DNA of 64,000 nucleotides from Chryseobacterium sp. LAM-KRS1 (GTDB lineage Bacteria > Bacteroidota > Bacteroidia > Flavobacteriales > Weeksellaceae): the NCBI RefSeq assembly GCF_013184525.1, contig NZ_JAAOIZ010000003.1, forward strand, positions 558,001 through 622,000, written 5' to 3'. Below, piece by piece: positions 8,261 to 17,116 of the stretch. The notes under the pieces were generated by a model. That model was not told the DNA's origin and did not search any database. It worked only from the letters and a program-made list of their open reading frames with translations. The position numbers were made by a program, and so were the translations under genes. Every line of letters begins with the position of its first letter. Positions within the stretch are counted from its first letter, which is position 1.

Positions 8261-9022
8261 TTATTCCTTGATCAGTTTTTCAAAAGATAAAGTCCCGTCT
8301 TTCAATGTAATTTCAAAATAATAGTTTCCGGATTTTAAATCAGAAACACTGACATTCTCACCGTTTAATTTTACAGATCTTACTTTTCTTCCCGTTGCTT
8401 CATAAATATCGATCGATTTTATTTTATCAGCATTTTTGAAGTTTACAGTTTCTTTTGCAGGATTAGGATAAAGAACCACCTTATTATTTTGAGCAATAAC
8501 CTCACCGGTTGATAAGGCTCCAGCCATGTTTAATGTTGCATAACCTCTGTTTGCACCACCGTGGTAACTCAAGTTCAACGTGTTATTTCCTTTTGCGTAA
8601 AAAATGTTAATCGAACCCGCAGCATTTGAAATAGCAAAATCTTCCGCTCCTCCTGTTAGAGATCTGGTAGCAACAACAGTTCTTACACCACCACTTGTCG
8701 TATTGGATGTCATTGTCCAATTCTGTGTAGTATCCGGAGAAATAGAGCCAATTCCACCAAACGTATAATCTAAATTTGTGTTCGCTGTAGAATTTGCATT
8801 ATAAACAAACCCGTCAGCCCCATTAGCCATACCAACGTTTCCAAAACCTATTCCCAAAAAAGTTGTATCCGGTCCCTTTAGGGTTATTGTAACCAAACTT
8901 GGTGAAGTATCTAATTTTACACTCATTCCGGTTGATCCCAGGTTTACAGTACCTGATGAAAAAAACTGTGCCGAGACCATACTCGCCATTATAAGGCCTA
9001 ATGTTAGTAAAACTTTTTTCAT
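8261..9022 (-). CDS. Secreted DOMON-like protein with type IX secretion tail
   Basis: A 253-aa exported protein with a signal peptide ending at about residue 19 (MVSAQ). Residues about 25-168 look like a DOMON beta-sandwich: LGIGFG (56-61), MANGADGFVYN (65-75), RSLTGG (120-125) and SYHGGANRG (152-160). Met65 and His154 sit where the heme ligands of DOMON cytochromes lie, so heme b binding is plausible but unproven. Residues about 180-253 form a Por sorting domain (VVLYPNPAKE through SFEKLIKE) for type IX export. It is the last gene of an operon with a cytochrome c lipoprotein and YceI. DOMON assignment is by motif only. Confidence 0.75.
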   Translation of the reverse strand: MKKVLLTLGLIMASMVSAQFFSSGTVNLGSTGMSVKLDTSPSLVTITLKGPDTTFLGIGFGNVGMANGADGFVYNANSTANTNLDYTFGGIGSISPDTTQNWTMTSNTTSGGVRTVVATRSLTGGAEDFAISNAAGSINIFYAKGNNTLNLSYHGGANRGYATLNMAGALSTGEVIAQNNKVVLYPNPAKETVNFKNADKIKSIDIYEATGRKVRSVKLNGENVSVSDLKSGNYYFEITLKDGTLSFEKLIKE

Positions 9023-9026
9023 ATTC

Positions 9027-9554
9027 TTAATTTTTTAAAAGGTTAATGATGTCTTTATTGTTTGTTTGTAAGGCATATTCAAATGGTGTCATCCCCATTG
9101 AATCTTTGATTTGTTTATCAGCTTTATGCTTTAATAATAATTCTATTAGTTCTTTATTTCCGAACTTTACGGCCCAGAAAAGAGGCGTTGATCCGGTTGA
9201 ATCCTGAATATTAGGATCTGCATTTTTCTTTAATAAAAGCGCTACCAATTCCTTATTATATTTAACAGAAAGACCCGCAAGGGCCGTTCCTTCCCGGCTC
9301 TTATAATTAACATCTTTTACATTTTCAATGAGGAATTTAGCTACATCAAGATTCCCTCTGTAACAAGCTAAAATAAGAGGAGAAAAACCGCTTTCATTTG
9401 TCTTATTAATAACATCCGGGTCTTGCTTCATCAGCTCTTTAACCTCAGCAACAGTTCCGCTTCTGGCAATATCAAAAATTGATTTTGCTTTTTCCTGGGC
9501 AGATGTCAATGAAAAGCTCAGGAACATACTTACGATCAGAATTAAGTTTTTCAT
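9027..9554 (-). CDS. Exported ankyrin-repeat protein
   Basis: A 175-aa protein with an N-terminal signal peptide (cleavage near LTSAQ, residue 20), followed by about four ankyrin repeats. Examples are ESGFSPLILACYRGNLDVAK, GSTPLFWAVKFGNKELIELL and GMTPFEYALQTNNKDIINLL. Ankyrin repeats bind other proteins, so it is probably a periplasmic scaffold for the redox proteins of this operon. The start ATG overlaps the yceI stop by 4 bases and the next gene begins 4 bp after its stop, so translational coupling is likely. Confidence 0.9.
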   Translation of the reverse strand: MKNLILIVSMFLSFSLTSAQEKAKSIFDIARSGTVAEVKELMKQDPDVINKTNESGFSPLILACYRGNLDVAKFLIENVKDVNYKSREGTALAGLSVKYNKELVALLLKKNADPNIQDSTGSTPLFWAVKFGNKELIELLLKHKADKQIKDSMGMTPFEYALQTNNKDIINLLKN

Positions 9555-10096
9555 TGTTTTACCAGGATATAATTGTATTCAACATTAATATTCTCAGCAA
9601 TCTTTTTGGTCACCATCTTTGGAATGGTCACATTAAAATCAGCGGGTCTTGCTACAAATGTCCCCTGCATATATATTTTCCCGTCCTTGGAAGAAATACT
9701 TGCTGTGGAAGTAACAGGTTTATTAACTCCATGAAAGTTTAATGTTCCCTGTACTGTATATTTCTGTGGGGTTGCAGAAAGTTTGCTTTTATCAAAATTT
9801 GCAATTTTTCCGGTAAAGGTTGTCTTTGGATATTTGGCTGTTTCGGCATAGCTTTCATTAAAGTGTTCTTCCATAAGCTTTACTTTGAAATGAAAGTTCT
9901 TTACAACCGAAATGGATGCTATATCCCCGGTGTCTGCATTGATTACTGCTACATTATTATCATCCTGGGCATACACATCTTCAAATAACGGTACCGATGC
10001 TTCAAAGGTTACCTTACCCGTTTTAGAGCTGTATTTCTGAGCCAGAACAAGGTTGCCGGATAGCAAGGCAATTATTAATACTACTAATTTTTTCAT
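9551..10096 (-). CDS. YceI family periplasmic protein
   Basis: A lipocalin-like YceI domain protein of 181 aa with a signal peptide (ending near NLVLAQ). It carries conserved family wording such as KTTFTGKIANF, VQGTLNFHGVNKPV and a C-terminal beta-strand NVEYNYILVKQ. YceI proteins bind isoprenoid quinones or similar lipids in the periplasm. A TTG at 10105 would add three residues; ATG 10096 is a better start for the signal peptide. It sits between the cytochrome lipoprotein and the ankyrin gene with almost no spacing, suggesting a quinone-linked redox role. Confidence 0.92.
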   Translation of the reverse strand: MKKLVVLIIALLSGNLVLAQKYSSKTGKVTFEASVPLFEDVYAQDDNNVAVINADTGDIASISVVKNFHFKVKLMEEHFNESYAETAKYPKTTFTGKIANFDKSKLSATPQKYTVQGTLNFHGVNKPVTSTASISSKDGKIYMQGTFVARPADFNVTIPKMVTKKIAENINVEYNYILVKQ

Positions 10097-10107
10097 TTTT
10101 TTCAATT

Positions 10108-10458
10108 TTAATTTTCGACAAGCCCATCAGCTTTCCATTTGATAAATAAATTAATCTGAGTCGCGGAAAGTGATCCGCCCTGTGGCATCTTCCCGGGATC
10201 TCCGTTAGGTCTCTGTATTCGATCTATTATTTTATCAATATTATTCTTCACCTGATTATAATTGGTTAGAGGCTGAAAAGAGCCCGGCCCGTTTGCAGAA
10301 TGACAACTAATACAGTTGGCATCGATAATCGGTTTTATATCGGCTGTAAACTTTACCTGTTGTGTAATAGGCGTATGGTTTGAAATCTCATCATAGGTTC
10401 TGCTTTCACACGAGATCAGTAAAACGGCCGAGGATACGATGTATAATAATTTCTTCAT
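10108..10458 (-). CDS. Cytochrome c-like lipoprotein
   Basis: Starting at ATG 10458 gives 116 aa with a lipoprotein signal (LLISC, Cys17). A single heme c site follows at CISCH (Cys49, Cys52, His53). KMPQGGSLS supplies Met91 as the probable sixth iron ligand, so this is a small membrane-tethered class I type cytochrome c. The frame extends upstream to 10524, but that would overlap the previous gene by 65 bases and bury the signal, so it was rejected. The gene begins 1 bp after the beta-barrel stop. It is probably the electron carrier of the operon. Confidence 0.88.
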   Translation of the reverse strand: MKKLLYIVSSAVLLISCESRTYDEISNHTPITQQVKFTADIKPIIDANCISCHSANGPGSFQPLTNYNQVKNNIDKIIDRIQRPNGDPGKMPQGGSLSATQINLFIKWKADGLVEN

Positions 10459-10459
10459 C

Positions 10460-11302
10460 TTAAAAAACTCTGTAAAGATTAAACCCAAAATAAATATGCC
10501 CTTTGCCCCAATTTCCCACAGCATTGGAAAGGTAGCCTATATCAGAATTAAGTTGCGAATTACTGAATACAAGCTGAAATACATGACCTCCGGTCTCTAT
10601 ATCCATCCCTACCGATAAAGGATTTTTATAAAAACTATGGTTATCAAAATTCACGAAATATTCAGCATTCACAGAGATTCTTTTAGAGATCTTATAACGA
10701 CCCCCAAGCCCCGTTAAGAATTGATTTTTATCTTCAATATGCTGGTCATAAAGATTTTTATGGATATAAGAAGGAGTAAGCTGAAGAGACAAACGGTCAT
10801 CAAATCTTCTCGAAATCAACGCCTGAGTAAGATAAGAAAGCCTGTCGCTAAAACGAAGATTTGGATAATTATCCTTATCCAAATCCGTATTCAAAGCCAA
10901 AACATTATATCCTACGACATCGACCGGAAAGTTTTCATTTTGCTTGAGAAGCTTATATTTCGCCCCAACCTCAAATGTTTTTTGGTTGGTCTCTCTTGAA
11001 AGGTTTAAAGATAACCAATCAGTTACACCATAGATTGCTCCCAATTTTGTAGAAGCATCATCTAGGCCAAAGAAGTTTTTAAACCCGGTACTGATGTCAC
11101 CGAAACGGTGCGCGACTACAATATACCATTCGTTTTTAGCAGCAAGTTTTGTGGACTGTCCTGTGACAATCTGGAGCGCCTTAAAGGCGGGTTGAGAATT
11201 TTCAGTATTTGTTTTAATGGTGTCAATGTCCTTCAACAAATCTTCCTGTGAATAGGCAAGAGTTGAAGCTAACACTGACAAAAATAGGAGAGTTTTTGTC
11301 AT
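10460..11302 (-). CDS. DUF5777-like outer-membrane beta-barrel protein
   Basis: A 280-aa exported protein (signal peptide MTKTLLFLSVLASTLAYSQ) composed of alternating amphipathic strands. It ends in HIYFGFNLYRVF, with a terminal aromatic Phe typical of outer-membrane barrels. The C-terminal wording GGHVFQLVFSNSQ matches what I know of the DUF5777 family. It is the first gene of the operon and follows a promoter with an upstream Crp-type site. It may be a pore or anchoring platform for the downstream redox proteins. No biochemical function is known to me. Confidence 0.8.
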   Translation of the reverse strand: MTKTLLFLSVLASTLAYSQEDLLKDIDTIKTNTENSQPAFKALQIVTGQSTKLAAKNEWYIVVAHRFGDISTGFKNFFGLDDASTKLGAIYGVTDWLSLNLSRETNQKTFEVGAKYKLLKQNENFPVDVVGYNVLALNTDLDKDNYPNLRFSDRLSYLTQALISRRFDDRLSLQLTPSYIHKNLYDQHIEDKNQFLTGLGGRYKISKRISVNAEYFVNFDNHSFYKNPLSVGMDIETGGHVFQLVFSNSQLNSDIGYLSNAVGNWGKGHIYFGFNLYRVF

Positions 11303-11329
11303 ACAATTCTTAATAAAATATTAGTATGG

Positions 11330-11337
11330 CAAACTTA
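11330..11337 (-). promoter_or_regulatory. -7 element of the redox operon
   Basis: CAAACTTA on the plus strand reads TAAGTTTG on the minus strand, an exact TAnnTTTG. It lies 28 bp before the ATG of the beta-barrel gene. Transcription should start at about 11325. Confidence 0.65.
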
Positions 11338-11357
11338 TAGAGTTACGATTTTAAAAG

Positions 11358-11377
11358 TAGGTGATAAAAGTCACCTA
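11358..11377. promoter_or_regulatory. Crp/Fnr-type operator
   Basis: A perfect inverted repeat TAGGTGA-N6-TCACCTA, matching the GTGA-N6-TCAC core and spacing of Crp sites. Its centre (11367.5) lies about 41.5 bp before the predicted transcription start of the redox operon, the classical position for class II activation. The next gene upstream encodes a Crp/Fnr protein. Confidence 0.75.
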
Positions 11378-11432
11378 ACAAATTGTATTTATCAATTACT
11401 TTATTAAAAATAACTATTAAAAACAATTATTA

Positions 11433-12083
11433 TTAGAATTGGCTAACATTTTCATTAACGGCAACACGTATCCCATCTTTTCCCTGCAGTATTTCTCCTT
11501 CGTTTTCAATTTTCTTAAGAACCCTGCTCACCACTTCTCTGGATGTTCCAAGATTGTTGGCAATTTCCTTATGCGTTAATTTGATAGGATGACTTCCCGT
11601 TATTGCAATTTGTTGTTTGATATAATTTAACACCCTCTTATCCAACCGGTGGAAAACAGCCTCATTCACCATATTCATTACGTCAATAAACCGTTTGTCA
11701 TACTCCTGATAAAAAACCCTGTTAATTGCCGGAAAACGAATTAGCCATTCGTGCATTATGGCAACAGGAATCAGCAATACCTCTGAATCTTCTTCCGTAA
11801 TAGCATAAATCTTACTGATATAGTTACTGAAAATAGATGAAAAAGTCATTACACAGCTTTCATTACGTCTTACGTAGTAGTAGATCAGTTCACGGCCATC
11901 GTTAAGGCAATATACTTTTACAGAACCTGAAATCATGAAAGGAATAAATTTGATTTTCTCCCCCTCACTGATCAGTTCAGTTTTTGCTTTGATCTTATCT
12001 GTGATGCCATGTTGATGAACTTCATTTATAAAATCATTGCCTAAAAACCCGAATTTATTATTAATAAATTGATGATCTATCAT
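11433..12083 (-). CDS. Crp/Fnr family transcriptional regulator
   Basis: A 216-aa regulator with a cyclic-nucleotide-binding-like beta-roll (about 20-125), a dimerisation helix (about 125-150) and a C-terminal winged helix (about 155-210). The recognition helix TSREVVSRVLKK keeps the Arg-Glu-x3-Arg pattern with which E. coli Crp reads GTGA. The beta-roll lacks the usual cAMP-binding Arg-Ser cassette as far as I can see, and there is no Fnr-type N-terminal cysteine cluster, so the ligand is unknown. Only 130 bp separate it from the redox operon it probably activates. Confidence 0.9.
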   Translation of the reverse strand: MIDHQFINNKFGFLGNDFINEVHQHGITDKIKAKTELISEGEKIKFIPFMISGSVKVYCLNDGRELIYYYVRRNESCVMTFSSIFSNYISKIYAITEEDSEVLLIPVAIMHEWLIRFPAINRVFYQEYDKRFIDVMNMVNEAVFHRLDKRVLNYIKQQIAITGSHPIKLTHKEIANNLGTSREVVSRVLKKIENEGEILQGKDGIRVAVNENVSQF

Positions 12084-12109
12084 ATTTTATATCAAATTAT
12101 ATAAGAAAG

Positions 12110-12117
12110 CAAATATA
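12110..12117 (-). promoter_or_regulatory. -7 element of the Crp/Fnr gene
   Basis: CAAATATA on the plus strand gives TATATTTG on the minus strand, 26 bp before the start codon. Confidence 0.6.
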
Positions 12118-12293
12118 TAAAATGAATTCCTTAATAAATGTTAATTTTTTATCATTTGTATTTAAATTGTGAATAATTTACTTTATTTAAAGTCGTGATA
12201 AATAAAAATTCCTTTATTGATTTAATTTAAATGAATTGGCTATTTATTTCTGAGAATCATAATCATGCGAATATTTTCACTTAAAATAAGGCA

Positions 12294-12322
12294 TAAAAAA
12301 ATGCCTCAATACATTGAGGCAT
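12294..12322 (-). terminator. Terminator after the DUF3467 gene
   Basis: ATGCCTCAAT (12301-12310) pairs with ATTGAGGCAT (12313-12322). The minus-strand transcript continues into a run of seven U. It closes the rpoC-side operon. Confidence 0.88.
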
Positions 12323-12347
12323 CTTGTTGTTTTATGTAAGAAAAATC

Positions 12348-12656
12348 TTATGCTTGTACATTGTTACCACCTAATACGAAAGGCTCAACTTCTTTGATTT
12401 CTCCGAATTGCTGCTCATAGTTAGCAATGTTCTGTTGAAGAGCAGATAATACTCTTTTAGCGTGAAGTGGAGCAAGAATGATTCTTGATCTTACTTTAGC
12501 TTGCTGAACACCTGGCATTAACTGGATGAAATCCACTACAAATTCAGATGGAGAGTGGTTTACTAATGCTAAGTTAGCATAGATTCCAGCCGCTACCATT
12601 TCATTTAGTTCGATGTTGATGTTTCCGTCCTGTGGATTTTGATTTTGATTGTCCAT
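12348..12656 (-). CDS. DUF3467 domain protein
   Basis: A 102-aa protein containing the compact DUF3467 fold. Visible wording is MVAAGIYANLALVNHSPSEF, FIQLMPGVQQAKVRSRIILA and HAKRVLSALQQNI. The function is unknown. The gene commonly follows rpoC in Bacteroidetes, and here it begins 84 bp after the rpoC stop, beyond a hairpin that may attenuate read-through. Confidence 0.88.
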   Translation of the reverse strand: MDNQNQNPQDGNINIELNEMVAAGIYANLALVNHSPSEFVVDFIQLMPGVQQAKVRSRIILAPLHAKRVLSALQQNIANYEQQFGEIKEVEPFVLGGNNVQA

Positions 12657-12680
12657 GTTTTCTTTAAATATTTTTGTTTA

Positions 12681-12731
12681 AAAAGTTTCAGGCCTCTAAT
12701 TTAGAATTTAAACTTGAATCCTGAAACTTTT
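12681..12731 (-). terminator. Hairpin between rpoC and the DUF3467 gene
   Basis: AAAAGTTTCAGG (12681-12692) and CCTGAAACTTTT (12720-12731) pair over 12 bp with a 27-base loop, followed by U-rich sequence on the minus transcript. It is a terminator or attenuator after rpoC. Confidence 0.65.
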
Positions 12732-12740
12732 ATATACATT

Positions 12741-15700
12741 TTAGTTAATATCTTCGAATTCTTTTTTAGAACCTACGATAACATTCTGATACTCTTTAAG
12801 ACCAGTACCTGCAGGAATTCTGTGTCCTACAATTACATTCTCTTTAAGACCGCTTAGGAAATCAATTTTCCCAGCAACTGCTGCTTCGTTAAGAACCTTA
12901 GTGGTTTCCTGGAACGATGCTGCAGACATGAATGACTTAGTTTGTAGAGCCGCTCTTGTGATCCCTTGCAATACTGGCGTAGCCGTAGCAGGAAGTGCTT
13001 CTCTTACTTCAACAAGATTTTGATCTTCACGCTTCAATTTAGAGTTTTCATCTCTCAATTCTCTTGCTGTAATCATCTGACCTGGTCTGAATTCTTTAGA
13101 ATCACCAGCATCAACAACTACTTTAAGACCAAATACTCTGTTGTTTTCTTCTAAGAAATCGTATTTATGTTCCAAAGCTCCTTCAAGGAATTGAGTATCA
13201 CCTCCATCAACAATAGATACTTTTGTCATCATCTGTCTAACGATAATTTCAAAGTGTTTATCATCGATTTTCACCCCTTGCAGACGGTAAACTTCCTGAA
13301 TTTCATTTACAAGATATTCCTGAACCGCTGTTGGACCTTTAATTCTTAAGATATCGTCCGGAGTGATTGATCCGTCAGAAAGTGGTGAACCAGCTCTCAC
13401 GAAGTCATTCTCCTGAACAAGGATCTGGTTGGAAAGTTTTACTAAATAAATCTTTCTTTCTCCAGTCTTAGCCTCTACAATAAGTTCACGGTTACCTCTC
13501 TTGATTTTTCCGTAAGAAACTACTCCATCGATTTCTGTAACAACCGCTGGGTTTGAAGGGTTTCTTGCTTCGAATAATTCGGTTACCCTTGGAAGACCTC
13601 CGGTGATATCCCCTGCTTTTGCAGATTTTCTTGGAATCTTGATCAAGACTTTACCAGCCTTAATTTTCTCACCATCATTAACCATTAAGTGGGCTCCTAC
13701 CGGTAAGTTATAAGCTCTTTGCTCAACACCTTTAGAATCTACCACCTTCAAGGTAGGTACGGCTTTCTTATTTCTGGATTCAGAGATTACTTTCTCTTCG
13801 AATCCTGTTTGTTCGTCAATTTCAAGTTGGAATGAAATACCCTGGATAATATCTTCATATTCTACTTTACCGGATGTTTCCGCAATGATAACCGCGTTAT
13901 ACGGATCCCATTTACAGATTACATCACCTTTCTTCACTTTATCACCAGGTTTTACAGCCAATACTGAACCGTAAGGTACGTTAGCAACCATTAAAGGAGT
14001 TCTGGATTCGTTGTCAGCAACCAATCTGAATTCCGTAGAACGAGATACTACAACTTCAGCTGTATTTCCATTTTCATCTTCAGAAGTAATTGTTCTTACT
14101 TCATCCATTTCAACGATACCATCTCTTCTTGCTACGATTGATGGGTTTTCTGATACGTTACCCGCAGTACCCCCTTGGTGGAAGGTTCTCAATGTTAACT
14201 GAGTTCCCGGTTCCCCAATAGATTGTGCAGCAATTACACCTACCGCTTCACCCATGTGGATTATTTTACCTGTAGCAAGGTTTCTACCATAACATTTAGC
14301 ACAGATACCTTTCTTCGCTTCACAAGTTAATGGTGAACGAACTTCAACAGCTTCCAGTCCTGCATCTTCAATTCTTCTCGCTAACTGCTCGTTGATTACC
14401 TGATCTGCTTCAGCAATTAATTCATCTGTTTCAGGATCATAGATGTTATGAAGAGAAACTCTACCTAAAATTCTTTCAGAGATTTTCTCAACGATCTCAT
14501 CATTTTTCTTAAGAGCAGTAACTTCAGTACCTCTTAAAGTACCACAATCTACTTCAGTAACGATAACATCCTGAGCTACGTCTACCAATCTTCTTGTTAA
14601 GTAACCGGCATCGGCCGTTTTAAGAGCGGTATCCGCAAGACCTTTACGTGCACCGTGGGTAGAGATAAAGTACTCAAGGATCGAAAGACCTTCTTTAAAG
14701 TTTGCAAGGATCGGGTTTTCGATGATTTCCGCACCGGTAGAACCTGCTTTTTGCGGTTTTGCCATCAAACCTCTCATCCCTGATAACTGACGGATCTGTT
14801 CTTTAGAACCCCTCGCACCAGAATCAAGCATCATGTATACAGAGTTGAAACCACCTTGGTCGGTTTTCATTCTGCTCATAATCATTTCAGTTAATCCTGC
14901 GTTGGTGTTCGTCCAAACGTCAATTACCTGGTTATAACGTTCTGTATCTGTGATAAGACCCATGTTATAGTTGGCTCTAATCTCATCTACAGTTCCGATT
15001 GCCTGAGCAACCATCTGCTTCTTCTCAGCAGGAACCACAATATCCCCAAGTGAGAACGAAAGACCTCCTTTAAATGCGTTAGAATAACCTAAGTCTTTCA
15101 TTGCATCAAGGAATTTAACCGTTGTAGGGAAGTCTGTATCGGCAAGAATTTTACCAATAACATTTCTTAATGACTTCTTAGTTAAAAGTTCATTGATATA
15201 ACCAACCTGTTTAGGTACAATCTGGTTGAATAAAATTCTACCAACAGATGTTTCAATTAACCTTGTAACCAATTCTCCATTTTCTTTAACAGGTAATCTA
15301 CATCTTACCTTAGCATTTAAAGAAACTTTTCCTTCTGCATAAGCAATTTCTGCTTCCTCCGGAGAATAGAATGCTAAACCTTCACCTTTCACTTTCATAT
15401 CTTCAGTAGAGCTCAATTCTTTAGTCATGAAATAAAGACCAAGAACCATGTCCTGAGAAGGTACCGTGATTGGAGAACCGTTAGCCGGGTTCAAAATATT
15501 CTGAGAACCTAACATTAATAACTGAGCTTCAAGGATTGCTTCAGGGCCTAACGGTAAATGTACCGCCATCTGGTCACCATCGAAATCGGCATTGAAGGCC
15601 GTTGTTACTAACGGGTGTAGCTGGATTGCCTTACCTTCGATCATCTTAGGTTGGAAAGCCTGGATACCCAGTCTGTGAAGCGTAGGTGCTCTGTTCAGTA

Positions 15701-17006
15701 GAACAGGGTGACCTTTCATCACATTTTCAAGGATATCATAAACTACAGGTTCTTTTCTATCAATAATTCTTTTTGCAGATTTTACTGTTTTTACAATCCC
15801 TCTTTCAATTAGTTTTCTAATGATAAACGGTTTGTAAAGTTCCGCAGCCATATCTTTAGGAATACCACACTCGTGAAGCTGTAAGTTTGGACCTACAACA
15901 ATTACGGAACGCGCAGAGTAATCTACCCTTTTTCCTAATAAGTTCTGACGGAAACGACCTTGCTTACCTTTCAATGAATCAGAAAGTGATTTCAATGGTC
16001 TGTTTGATTCAGATTTTACCGCAGAAGATTTTCTTGTATTATCGAATAATGAATCTACTGATTCCTGAAGCATACGCTTCTCGTTTCTTAAGATTACTTC
16101 CGGAGCTTTGATCTCTAAAAGTCTCTTTAAACGGTTATTTCTGATAATAACTCTTCTATAAAGGTCATTCAAATCGGAAGTAGCGAAACGTCCACCATCC
16201 AATGGAACCAAAGGTCTTAACTCTGGTGGGATTACCGGAAGTACACGCATGATCATCCACTCAGGTCTGTTGATCATTCTTGTATTAGCACCTCTCAATG
16301 CTTCTACAACATTTAATCTTTTCAGAGCCTCAGTTCTTCTTTGCTTAGAACCTTCATTGTGAGCTTTGTGTCTCAGATCGAAAGATAATGCATCAAGATC
16401 GATTCTTTTTAATAATTCCTCAACAGCTTCAGCACCCATTTTGGCGATGAATTTGTTAGGATCAGAATCATCAAGATACTGGTTCTCAACAGGAAGGGTA
16501 TCCATGATATCAAGGTATTCCTCTTCTGTTAAGAATTCCATTTTATCAAAGTCGGAACCGTCCAATTTTTTAGCAATACCCTGCTGGATTACAACATATC
16601 TTTCATAATAGATAATCATATCCAATTTCTTGGAAGGAATACCTAATAGGTAACCGATTTTGTTTGGTAAAGAACGGAAATACCATATGTGAGCAATAGG
16701 AACTACAAGATTAATGTGTCCAATTCTCTCTCTTCTTACTTTCTTCTCCGTAACTTCAACCCCACAACGGTCACAAACGATCCCTTTGTAACGAATTCTC
16801 TTGTACTTACCACAAGCACATTCGTAATCTTTAATAGGACCGAAGATTTTTTCACAGAACAAACCATCTCTTTCAGGCTTATGCGTTCTGTAGTTAATAG
16901 TTTCCGGTTTTAGAACCTCCCCTCTTGAATCCTGAAGAATGGATTCGGGAGAAGCTAAACCGATGGTTATTTTATTAAATCTACTTGATTTATTTTTATT
17001 TGACAT
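12741..17006 (-). CDS. rpoC: RNA polymerase subunit beta'
   Basis: The 1421-aa catalytic subunit of RNA polymerase. Visible landmarks are the N-terminal zinc ribbon ([20 protein letters not shown], about residues 66-85), the active-site magnesium loop NADFDGD, the bridge/trigger region ([20 protein letters not shown]) and the second zinc cluster [14 protein letters not shown]. The C-terminus [15 protein letters not shown] is complete. It follows rpoB by 110 bp on the same strand, as in nearly all bacteria. Confidence 0.99.
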   Translation of the reverse strand: MSNKNKSSRFNKITIGLASPESILQDSRGEVLKPETINYRTHKPERDGLFCEKIFGPIKDYECACGKYKRIRYKGIVCDRCGVEVTEKKVRRERIGHINLVVPIAHIWYFRSLPNKIGYLLGIPSKKLDMIIYYERYVVIQQGIAKKLDGSDFDKMEFLTEEEYLDIMDTLPVENQYLDDSDPNKFIAKMGAEAVEELLKRIDLDALSFDLRHKAHNEGSKQRRTEALKRLNVVEALRGANTRMINRPEWMIMRVLPVIPPELRPLVPLDGGRFATSDLNDLYRRVIIRNNRLKRLLEIKAPEVILRNEKRMLQESVDSLFDNTRKSSAVKSESNRPLKSLSDSLKGKQGRFRQNLLGKRVDYSARSVIVVGPNLQLHECGIPKDMAAELYKPFIIRKLIERGIVKTVKSAKRIIDRKEPVVYDILENVMKGHPVLLNRAPTLHRLGIQAFQPKMIEGKAIQLHPLVTTAFNADFDGDQMAVHLPLGPEAILEAQLLMLGSQNILNPANGSPITVPSQDMVLGLYFMTKELSSTEDMKVKGEGLAFYSPEEAEIAYAEGKVSLNAKVRCRLPVKENGELVTRLIETSVGRILFNQIVPKQVGYINELLTKKSLRNVIGKILADTDFPTTVKFLDAMKDLGYSNAFKGGLSFSLGDIVVPAEKKQMVAQAIGTVDEIRANYNMGLITDTERYNQVIDVWTNTNAGLTEMIMSRMKTDQGGFNSVYMMLDSGARGSKEQIRQLSGMRGLMAKPQKAGSTGAEIIENPILANFKEGLSILEYFISTHGARKGLADTALKTADAGYLTRRLVDVAQDVIVTEVDCGTLRGTEVTALKKNDEIVEKISERILGRVSLHNIYDPETDELIAEADQVINEQLARRIEDAGLEAVEVRSPLTCEAKKGICAKCYGRNLATGKIIHMGEAVGVIAAQSIGEPGTQLTLRTFHQGGTAGNVSENPSIVARRDGIVEMDEVRTITSEDENGNTAEVVVSRSTEFRLVADNESRTPLMVANVPYGSVLAVKPGDKVKKGDVICKWDPYNAVIIAETSGKVEYEDIIQGISFQLEIDEQTGFEEKVISESRNKKAVPTLKVVDSKGVEQRAYNLPVGAHLMVNDGEKIKAGKVLIKIPRKSAKAGDITGGLPRVTELFEARNPSNPAVVTEIDGVVSYGKIKRGNRELIVEAKTGERKIYLVKLSNQILVQENDFVRAGSPLSDGSITPDDILRIKGPTAVQEYLVNEIQEVYRLQGVKIDDKHFEIIVRQMMTKVSIVDGGDTQFLEGALEHKYDFLEENNRVFGLKVVVDAGDSKEFRPGQMITARELRDENSKLKREDQNLVEVREALPATATPVLQGITRAALQTKSFMSAASFQETTKVLNEAAVAGKIDFLSGLKENVIVGHRIPAGTGLKEYQNVIVGSKKEFEDIN

Positions 17007-17116
17007 AATTTTTATTTTGATTAAAAGATTAAAAGATTGAAAGATTTAAAATTACTTTCTCTCTTATCATCTCGGAGTTTATTAATTCTTTAATTTTTAG
17101 TAATTAAATCTTTAAT

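Noticed and set aside
10459..10524. Longer start for the cytochrome c lipoprotein
   Set aside because: It would overlap the barrel gene by 65 bases and place 22 residues before a clear lipoprotein signal.
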